Source of the DNA: Holophagaceae bacterium UBA706
Lineage (GTDB): Bacteria; Acidobacteriota; Holophagae; Holophagales; Holophagaceae
Length of the DNA: 9,303 nt
Reading direction: 5' to 3'
Assembly: GCA_002298155.1 (NCBI GenBank)
Contig: DBME01000055.1
Span: 1,252 to 10,554 of the forward strand
The translations under genes and the position numbers were made by a program. Shown here piece after piece: positions 1-5,881 of this stretch (position 1 is the first letter of the stretch; each line of letters opens with the position of its first letter). The notes beneath the pieces were generated by a model. The model was not told where the DNA came from. It did no database searches and was given only the letters and a program-made list of their open reading frames with translations.

Positions 1-1
1 C

Positions 2-793
2 GCTGCAAACGAGTACCGGCTCGCCTTTCTTCTAGGCGATCGCAGCGCGCTCCAGGAAGCTGCCGCCCGGTTCCCGGCTCCGGGAGCGCTGCTCTCCATC
101 GCACCGCAAACGTCGGATGGCCTGATCGCCGCTGGCGAACTGGCGGGGACTTCCGCCGAGGCCCTCGCCGCTTACGAACAAGCCTGGGCGCTCTTCCAGG
201 CGCCAGAGGCGCTCGTTCGGCTCTGCCAGGTGAAGCTCAAGGCTGGAGATCTCGCCGGGGCCCTGGCAGACGCGCGCCAACTCGAGCGCCTCCTACCGCG
301 TGAGACCGTGGGTTGGCTCATGGCGGCCACGGCGCTGTCCCGCGACCGAGACGCCGTCGGTGCGAGTCGAGAGCTTGAGCTAGCTGCCGACCAGCTGCCC
401 GGCGATAGCGAGATTCTTTCCCTGCTTGCCGCGTCCTACGTCGAGCGCGCAATGTTCAAGGAGGCCCACGATGTGCTCGAGCGCATTCGGGTCCATTCGG
501 ACCGCGGCTTGCTGGAGAAGCTCTTCTACATCGGGTTCACGCTGGAGAGGGCCGGACAACTCTCGGAGGCCATCGAGGAGTACGACGCGGCTCACCGTGC
601 ACTGCCGTCTGACCCGCGACCGCTCGATGCGCTGGCGCGCATCGCCGGTCGGCTTGGCCGCCACGACGAGGAGATCAACTACCTGCAACAGGCAGAGGCC
701 TTGCCGGGGGTGGACCGAGCGGCCTATGAAGCGCGCATCGCCGAGGTACGGCGTCTGATTGAGACGAGCACCAGTGGCCAATCGCAACAGTAG
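2..793 (+). CDS. TPR-repeat protein, C-terminal part (5' end outside window)
   Basis: The frame is open from base 2 to the TAG at 791-793, so only the last 263 residues are visible; the ATG at 230 is internal because TPR-like helices continue upstream of it. The chain is made of degenerate tetratricopeptide helix pairs with the usual small/large residue spacing, for example the stretches around AGDLAGALADARQLERLLP, the segment from YVERAMFKEAHDVLERI, and the clearest one, ERAGQLSEAIEEYDAAHRALP. It ends in a charged helix and a polar STSGQSQQ tail. No catalytic motif, signal peptide or membrane segment is present in the visible part. TPR proteins are scaffolds for protein-protein contacts; in polysaccharide loci they can be free-standing or the C-terminal domain of ligases or glycosyltransferases, and which applies here cannot be told. 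The codons include many GAA, GCT and GAT, unlike the genes at 1253-3766. Confidence 0.8.
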   Translation, partial: AANEYRLAFLLGDRSALQEAAARFPAPGALLSIAPQTSDGLIAAGELAGTSAEALAAYEQAWALFQAPEALVRLCQVKLKAGDLAGALADARQLERLLPRETVGWLMAATALSRDRDAVGASRELELAADQLPGDSEILSLLAASYVERAMFKEAHDVLERIRVHSDRGLLEKLFYIGFTLERAGQLSEAIEEYDAAHRALPSDPRPLDALARIAGRLGRHDEEINYLQQAEALPGVDRAAYEARIAEVRRLIETSTSGQSQQ

Positions 794-848
794 GGGTCGT
801 GGATTCGATGCATTCGACGCCGCCCATCTTCGTCGAGTTGGGGCCGGG

Positions 849-1196
849 ATGAGCTCAAACCTCACCTGCGGCCGCTGCGGCTCGGTCCGGCTCCGCCGCT
901 CTCGCGCGCGCACGCGGTTCGAGATGGCCATTCGCGCCCTCACCCCGATCCACTTCCACATCTGCCGCGACTGCGGGAAGCGCGGCTGGCACGCTGGGGC
1001 GACCCGGGTGCCACTCACCGAGGCCGTGCGGCGGCACGCCGAATCCCACAGCACCAATCCGGCTGAGCACTTGCGCCGGCGGCGCGTCTGGGCCATCGCC
1101 ATCCTGGCCTGCCTCCTGGGCCTCTCGCTTGGCGTCGGTCTCCACAGCTGCGACACCAAGCCGGCGCCGCCGTCGACCATGGAGCAGCTCGACTGA
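849..1196 (+). CDS. Small zinc-ribbon protein with one C-terminal transmembrane segment
   Basis: This 115-residue protein of unknown function starts at the ATG at 849. The frame is open further upstream to a TTG at 759, but that would overlap the preceding gene and add residues with no recognisable pattern. Residues 7-10 (CGRC) and 39-42 (CRDC) form two CxxC knuckles 28 residues apart, the layout of a rubredoxin-like zinc ribbon; the segment between is Arg-rich (RLRRSRARTRF). Residues about 80-98 (WAIAILACLLGLSLGVG) are a single hydrophobic membrane span preceded by HLRRRR, so by the positive-inside rule the zinc ribbon should sit in the cytoplasm. A short Pro-rich tail (KPAPPST) would lie outside. 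Upstream there is only a weak G-rich ribosome-binding stretch (841-847). It lies 55 bp after the TPR gene and 56 bp before the GT2 gene. Domain reading is from the sequence; any role in metal sensing, redox sensing or assembly would be a guess. Confidence 0.7.
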   Translation: MSSNLTCGRCGSVRLRRSRARTRFEMAIRALTPIHFHICRDCGKRGWHAGATRVPLTEAVRRHAESHSTNPAEHLRRRRVWAIAILACLLGLSLGVGLHSCDTKPAPPSTMEQLD

Positions 1197-1204
1197 CCTG
1201 GTCC

Positions 1205-1227
1205 CCGCGGCGCACTGACGGCCGCGG
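1205..1227 (+). terminator. GC-rich hairpin after the zinc-ribbon gene (weak terminator candidate)
   Basis: A 7-bp perfect stem, CCGCGGC (1205-1211) with GCCGCGG (1221-1227), encloses a 9-nt loop and begins nine bases after the stop codon ending at 1196. There is no T-run after it, so it is not a standard intrinsic terminator, and its loop overlaps the proposed -35 element of the next gene. It could equally be chance in GC-rich DNA. Confidence 0.25.
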
Positions 1228-1243
1228 CGCCATCTGGTAGAAC
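1215..1243 (+). promoter_or_regulatory. Candidate sigma-70-type promoter for the GT2/methyltransferase gene
   Basis: CTGACG (1215-1220; four of six matches to TTGACA) is followed by a 17-bp spacer and TAGAAC (1238-1243; four of six matches to TATAAT), with TG one base upstream of it (1235-1236) as in extended -10 promoters. A start about 7 nt past the -10 would fall near 1250, two or three bases before the ATG at 1253, so the mRNA would be leaderless or nearly so. This fits the absence of any Shine-Dalgarno sequence there. The assignment is by eye only. Confidence 0.4.
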
Positions 1244-1252
1244 ACCCCCGGC

Positions 1253-2797
1253 ATGACCACCCTCTCCATCCTAGTCCCCGCCTACAACGAGCAGTACCTC
1301 GTGGCGGAGTCCCTCGCCCGGCTGGAGGTCCTGGAGGGCTCCGAGTACCTCTCGCGCGTCCAGGTGGTCGTCGTGGACGACTGCTCCCGCGACCGCACGC
1401 TCAAGGTCCTGCAGGACTTCGCCTCCGCCCGCGGGATCGAGTGGAGCGAGCACGGCCCGGTGGAGCACGGGGTCGAGCTGAAGGGGCAGGGGCGCAAGGG
1501 CAAGATCGACTGGGTCTTCCTGCACCACGTCGCCAATGGCGGCAAGGGGGCGGCCGTCCGCACGGCGCTCGACCGGGCCGACGGCGACATCACCGTCTTC
1601 CACGACGCCGACCTCGAGTACCACCCGCGGGACCTCCACCGCATCGTCAAGGTCTTCGTGGAGGAGAAGGCCGACGCGGTCTTCGGCTCCCGCTTCGCGG
1701 GCGGCGAGGCCCGGCGGGCGCTCCTGTTCCGGCACGAGCTGGGCAACCGGTTCCTCACGTTCCTCACCAACTGGGTGACCAACGTGAACCTCACCGACAT
1801 GGAGACCTGCTACAAGGCCGTCCGAACCCAGCTCCTCAAGTCGATCCCCATCTTCTCCAACGACTTCCGGATGGAGCCGGAGCTGACCATCAAGCTCGCC
1901 AAGCGCGAGGCGCGCATCTTCGAGGTGCCGATCAGCTACTCGGGCCGGACCTACCAGGAGGGGAAGAAGATCAACTGGCGGGACGGCTTCAAGGCGCTCT
2001 GGGCCATCCTCCGCTTCTCGCTGTCCGACCTGGTCTACAGCGAGGACGAGCACGGCTCGCAGATCCTGGGCCGGCTGGCCCGCGCCCCGCGCTTCAACGC
2101 CTGGATGGCCGACACCATCCGCCCGTTCTGCGGCAGCCGGGTCCTCGAGATCGGCAGCGGCACCGGCAACCTGACCCGCCGCCTCATCCCGCGCGACGCC
2201 TACGTCGCCTCCGACGTGAACCCCCTCTACCTCCACACCCTCCGCGGGCTGACGGTGGATCGGCCCTACCTCGACGTCACCCTCACCGACGTCACCAAGG
2301 GTGACTCCTTCCCCACCGTGGAGGGCGGGTTCGACACCGTGGTCTGCCTCAACGTGGTCGAGCACGTGGACGACGACGTGGGAGCCCTCCGCAACATCCG
2401 GGGCGTGCTCTCGCCGGGCGGCCGGGCCATCGTGCTGGTCCCCAACGGGCCCGGGATCCTGGGGACGCTCGACGAGGTCCTGGGCCACCGGCGCCGCTAC
2501 ACCGAGGCCACGCTGCGCGAGGCGCTCGCGGCGGCCGGCCTGGAGGTGGAGCAGCTCCTCCGCTTCAACCGGGTGGGCTGGCCGGCCTGGTGGCTGAACG
2601 GCAAGCTGCTGCGCAAGCGCACCTTCGGCCTCTTCCAGATCCTGACCCTGAACGCCCTCACGCCCATCTTCCGGTTGATCGACCGGATGCTCCCCTTCCC
2701 GCCCCTCAGCCTCATCGCGGTGGCGCGGCAGGCGGGGGCGCGGGGCCCCTCGCAGGGGCTCGAGGGCGAGAACCAGGTGAGACCTCAGGGAGTTTGA
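1253..2797 (+). CDS. Bifunctional GT2 glycosyltransferase / class I SAM-dependent methyltransferase
   Basis: A 514-residue fusion of two enzymes. Residues 1-255 are a GT-A fold family 2 glycosyltransferase of the dolichyl-phosphate-mannose-synthase-like type: PAYNE (9-13), VDD (41-43), GGKGAAVRTAL (96-106), the metal/nucleotide DAD motif (118-120), GSRF (145-148) and DMETCYK (182-188). Such enzymes move a sugar from a nucleotide sugar to a lipid-phosphate or glycan acceptor at the cytoplasmic membrane face. Residues about 270-430 are a Rossmann methyltransferase (Methyltransf_11 type): motif I LEIGSGTGN (298-306), an acidic residue after strand 2 (SD, 320-321), and NVVEHVDDD (367-375). Residues 440-491 are rich in Trp, Leu and Phe and may associate with membrane. 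The start is the ATG directly before TLSILVPAYNE; no Shine-Dalgarno is visible. Every glutamate codon is GAG. Proteins with this order exist in databases as bifunctional enzymes; sugar and methyl acceptor are unknown. Confidence 0.88.
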   Translation: MTTLSILVPAYNEQYLVAESLARLEVLEGSEYLSRVQVVVVDDCSRDRTLKVLQDFASARGIEWSEHGPVEHGVELKGQGRKGKIDWVFLHHVANGGKGAAVRTALDRADGDITVFHDADLEYHPRDLHRIVKVFVEEKADAVFGSRFAGGEARRALLFRHELGNRFLTFLTNWVTNVNLTDMETCYKAVRTQLLKSIPIFSNDFRMEPELTIKLAKREARIFEVPISYSGRTYQEGKKINWRDGFKALWAILRFSLSDLVYSEDEHGSQILGRLARAPRFNAWMADTIRPFCGSRVLEIGSGTGNLTRRLIPRDAYVASDVNPLYLHTLRGLTVDRPYLDVTLTDVTKGDSFPTVEGGFDTVVCLNVVEHVDDDVGALRNIRGVLSPGGRAIVLVPNGPGILGTLDEVLGHRRRYTEATLREALAAAGLEVEQLLRFNRVGWPAWWLNGKLLRKRTFGLFQILTLNALTPIFRLIDRMLPFPPLSLIAVARQAGARGPSQGLEGENQVRPQGV

Positions 2798-2822
2798 CCG
2801 TCGGACCCCGACCCCTTAGTGT
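2794..2822 (+). promoter_or_regulatory. Candidate promoter for the UDP-glucuronate decarboxylase gene
   Basis: TTGACC (2794-2799; five of six matches to the -35 consensus) overlaps the stop codon of the preceding gene. After 17 bp comes TAGTGT (2817-2822), which keeps the three most conserved -10 bases (T1, A2, T6). The predicted start near 2829 is next to the ATG at 2831, again implying a leaderless mRNA, and no Shine-Dalgarno is seen. The geometry repeats that upstream of 1253. The -10 match is weak, so this is tentative. Confidence 0.35.
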
Positions 2823-2830
2823 CCCCCGCC

Positions 2831-3766
<936 letters not shown>

Positions 3767-3776
3767 GGGGGTAGCC

Positions 3777-4727
3777 ATGGTCGCATCGTTCGACTGGTCA
3801 GGGGAGCGCGTCGTCGTCACCGGCGGCGCGGGCTTCCTGGGCTCCTACGTGGTGGAGGGGCTGCGAGCCCGCGGCGCGGGCGAGGTGATCGTCCCCCGCT
3901 CCCGCGACTACGACCTGGTGAAGCTGGAGGCGGTGCGGGCGCTCTACCGCGACACCCGCCCGACGCTGGTGCTCCACCTGGCGGCGCGGGTGGGCGGCAT
4001 CGGCGCCAACCGGCGCATGCCGGGAACCTTCTTCTACACCAACATGACCATGGGCCTCCACCTGCTGGAAGCATGCCGCCAAGCGGGCACTGAGAAGATC
4101 CTTGTGGTGGGGACTGTCTGCTCATACCCCAAGTTCTGCCCTGTCCCCTTCCGGGAAGAGGACATCTGGGAAGGGTTCCCGGAGGAGACCAACGCCCCCT
4201 ACGGCGTCGCCAAGAAGGCCCTGATGGTCCAGCTCCAGAGCTACCGCCAGGAATTCGGCATGCGAGGCATCTTCCTGATTCCGGTAAACCTGTACGGACC
4301 CCAGGACCGGCTCGACCTGGACACGAACCACGTCATCCCCGCCTTGGTGCGGCGCTTCCTCACCGCCCGGGCCGAGGGCCGTCCCTACGTGGAGATCTGG
4401 GGCACGGGCAAGGCCAGCAGGGAATTCCTGTACGTGGAGGACGCCGCGCGGGGCCTCTGCGACGCCCTGCAATCCTACGAGGACCCCGACCCGGTGAACC
4501 TCGGCACCGGCACCGAGATCAGCATCCGGGACCTGGCCCTGCGCCTTCGGGACCTCACGGGGTTCCAGGGGGAACTGAGGTTCAACAGCGCCTTCCCGGA
4601 TGGCCAGCCGCGCCGGCAACTGGACGTGCATCGGGCGCAGGTGAGGTTCGGCTGGACGGCGCAGGTGGGGCTGGAGGAAGGGCTCGCCAAGACGGTGGCC
4701 TGGGCGAAGGAAGCCATGGGGCTGTAG
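3777..4727 (+). CDS. GDP-L-fucose synthase-like NAD(P)-dependent epimerase/reductase
   Basis: A 316-residue SDR enzyme resembling GDP-L-fucose synthase (Fcl/WcaG), which performs 3,5-epimerisation and 4-reduction of GDP-4-keto-6-deoxy-mannose. Visible: TGGAGFLG (15-22), the family-typical AARVGGIGAN (69-78), GTVCSYP (112-118) aligning with GSSCIYP of the E. coli enzyme, the YxxxK pair Y142 and K146 in NAPYGVAKK, and H185 in NHVIPAL. By that alignment the catalytic Ser is Thr113, with Cys115, Tyr142, Lys146 and His185 retained. The partner GDP-mannose 4,6-dehydratase (gmd) is not in the window, so the substrate could be another 4-keto sugar. It starts 10 nt after the uxs stop with a GAGGGGG stretch (3765-3771) ahead of the ATG, implying co-transcription. 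Codon use changes sharply at codon 98 (see the feature at 4068): the first 97 codons look like the upstream genes, the rest like the minus-strand genes. Confidence 0.8.
   Translation: MVASFDWSGERVVVTGGAGFLGSYVVEGLRARGAGEVIVPRSRDYDLVKLEAVRALYRDTRPTLVLHLAARVGGIGANRRMPGTFFYTNMTMGLHLLEACRQAGTEKILVVGTVCSYPKFCPVPFREEDIWEGFPEETNAPYGVAKKALMVQLQSYRQEFGMRGIFLIPVNLYGPQDRLDLDTNHVIPALVRRFLTARAEGRPYVEIWGTGKASREFLYVEDAARGLCDALQSYEDPDPVNLGTGTEISIRDLALRLRDLTGFQGELRFNSAFPDGQPRRQLDVHRAQVRFGWTAQVGLEEGLAKTVAWAKEAMGL
4060..4075. other. Codon-usage breakpoint inside the epimerase gene
   Basis: In the 3777-4727 gene, codons 1-97 contain only four ending in A or T (GCA3, TCA8, CGA30, GGA83), whereas the next 77 (98-174) contain fifteen. 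The first GAA glutamate codon is codon 98 at 4068-4070; the four glutamates before it, and all in the genes 1253-2797 and 2831-3766, are GAG. GAA is common from here on, including in both minus-strand genes. The protein stays in frame and well conserved across the point, so this is a composition boundary rather than a frameshift. The exact base cannot be fixed by eye. Confidence 0.6.
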
Positions 4728-4728
4728 G

Positions 4729-4790
4729 CTAGGAGCCTGTCTACGTAATAGGAGGCCCCGCGACGGCGCCCAGAGTAGACAGGCTCCTAG
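4729..4790. repeat. Perfect 16-bp inverted repeat filling the convergent intergenic gap
   Basis: CTAGGAGCCTGTCTAC (4729-4744) is the exact reverse complement of GTAGACAGGCTCCTAG (4775-4790), with a 30-nt centre (4745-4774) holding a GC-rich patch. The left arm starts two bases after the stop of the plus-strand gene, and the right arm contains the TAG stop (4787-4789) of the minus-strand gene. Two readings fit. One is a transcribed stem-loop protecting or ending both convergent mRNAs, although there is no T-run on either side. The other is a 54-bp non-autonomous mobile element with 12-bp ends (GAGCCTGTCTAC) flanked by a CTAG target duplication, since CTAG is palindromic and sits at both outer edges. 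Under the second reading the target copy itself supplies the minus-strand stop, so insertion would not alter either protein. Confidence 0.75.
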
Positions 4791-5869
4791 ATGGGCCTCG
4801 CCAGCAGATCCACATGGATCTGCGGGTCCTTGCTGCTCAACTTCTCCCAGTAGGCCATCACCCCATCCACCCCCGCCGGCGCCTGGAGGGGCCCGTCGAA
4901 GGGAATGACCGCGAGACTGTAGCCCAGGTCCGCCAGGGTTTCCAGATAGGCCCGCGGCGGCTCGGGGTTGTTGCCGGCGAGGGCCGAAGGATGGAATTCC
5001 GTCAGGATCACCGGACGGTGGCGGGCGATGAGGGCCTTCATGCCCCGCAGCGCCGCGGGCTCATGGGCCTCGATGTCCATCTTCACCACGTCGATCCTCG
5101 GCTCGTGGGCGAGGACCTGGTCCAGGACCACCGACTGGACCAGACAGGTGAATTCCCGCGCATGGTCCCGAAGGTTGACCGGGCCGCTCAGGGGCGTCAC
5201 GACACCCCCGTTGGATCCCACGGTGATGAATTTCAGGATCGTGGCCTGGTCGGAGACGGCGAAGGGCTGCACCTGCACGTGCCTGAAGCCGTTCAGGAGG
5301 ATGCTGGCGCTCAGGAGCTGGACGTTCTGGGCATTGGGCTCGAAGGCGATGACCTTGCCCCCTGCGCCCACCAGCTTCGCGCCCAGCATGGTGAAGTACC
5401 CCAGGTTGGCGCCCAGGTCCAGGAAGACGTCGCCCCCCTTGAGCACTTCACGCAGAACGGCCGTGACATGGTGTTCGTACACCCCGGAGGAGAGGATCGA
5501 GGCGCCGATGTAGTCGTCGGGCATGACGAAGAGCTTGAAGTCGCCCAGGTCCACGGCCTTTTTCCGCTCCAGATCGAACACCTTGCCCCACATGTCCGAG
5601 GGGTCCGGCGCCGGCGTTCCGGCCAGGGAAGGCGCATCACCCAGGGAGATCCCCGCCACCGTCAGGCTGAGGAATCGCAGGTTCCCGCAGACCTTGCAGC
5701 CGAAGACGGCCACGGGCAGGACCGGGGCCCCGGGGCCCAGGGGCTCCATGCGGTAGATCTGCCGCGGAATGATCCATTCGTTCCCACCGCAGATGGGGCA
5801 GGCCGGGTCGGCCCAGTGCGCGTCGGCGAAGGCCAGGAGGGTGTCGTACTGGGCATCGGTGAGGAGCAT
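4787..5869 (-). CDS. Zinc-ribbon / FkbM-family SAM-dependent methyltransferase fusion
   Basis: A 360-residue protein with two parts. Residues 1-75 form a zinc-ribbon-like domain: CPICGG (24-29) and GCKVCG (57-62) give two CxxC knuckles about 30 residues apart, preceded by a short helix (TDAQYDTLLAFADAHW). This resembles small stand-alone zinc-ribbon proteins of unknown function. Residues about 130-345 are an FkbM methyltransferase: motif I DLGANLGYFT (151-160), FEPN (176-179), VVKMDIEAHE (261-270) and LTEFHP (289-294). FkbM enzymes O-methylate sugars or polyketides using S-adenosylmethionine. The ATG at 5869 is fixed by an AGGAGG five bases upstream. It follows the giant glycosyltransferase by 12 bp, so the pair is probably co-transcribed and translationally coupled, and it may methylate the glycan made by that protein. 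Its TAG stop lies inside the inverted repeat at 4729-4790. GAA and TGT codons appear here, unlike in the genes 1253-3766. Confidence 0.87.
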   Translation of the reverse strand: MLLTDAQYDTLLAFADAHWADPACPICGGNEWIIPRQIYRMEPLGPGAPVLPVAVFGCKVCGNLRFLSLTVAGISLGDAPSLAGTPAPDPSDMWGKVFDLERKKAVDLGDFKLFVMPDDYIGASILSSGVYEHHVTAVLREVLKGGDVFLDLGANLGYFTMLGAKLVGAGGKVIAFEPNAQNVQLLSASILLNGFRHVQVQPFAVSDQATILKFITVGSNGGVVTPLSGPVNLRDHAREFTCLVQSVVLDQVLAHEPRIDVVKMDIEAHEPAALRGMKALIARHRPVILTEFHPSALAGNNPEPPRAYLETLADLGYSLAVIPFDGPLQAPAGVDGVMAYWEKLSSKDPQIHVDLLARPI

Positions 5870-5874
5870 GGGGC

Positions 5875-5880
5875 CCTCCT
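5875..5880 (-). promoter_or_regulatory. Consensus Shine-Dalgarno (AGGAGG) for the FkbM methyltransferase gene
   Basis: On the minus strand AGGAGG precedes the ATG (5867-5869) by a 5-nt spacer (GCCCC) and begins two bases after the TGA of the upstream gene (5882-5884). This decides the start and suggests re-initiation by ribosomes finishing the upstream gene. The genes at 1253 and 2831 have nothing comparable. Confidence 0.85.
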
Positions 5881-5881
5881 G

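Noticed and set aside
759..849. Longer start (TTG at 759) for the zinc-ribbon gene
   Set aside because: It would overlap the end of the TPR gene by 35 bases and add 30 residues with no pattern; the ATG at 849 directly precedes the first CxxC region.
380..1180. A 266-residue minus-strand frame covering the TPR and zinc-ribbon genes
   Set aside because: It has no recognisable domain and is Arg-rich; the plus-strand frames show TPR helices and paired CxxC knuckles.
1271..2488. A 405-residue minus-strand open frame opposite the GT2/methyltransferase gene
   Set aside because: It is antisense to a gene with strong family motifs, and its Val/Asp/Glu/His-rich composition is typical of a complement of GC-rich coding sequence.
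4729..4790. A standard Rho-independent terminator serving both convergent genes
   Set aside because: The stem is long enough, but the centre is 30 nt and neither flank has a T-run, so the canonical form is not met; it is kept as an inverted repeat of uncertain role.
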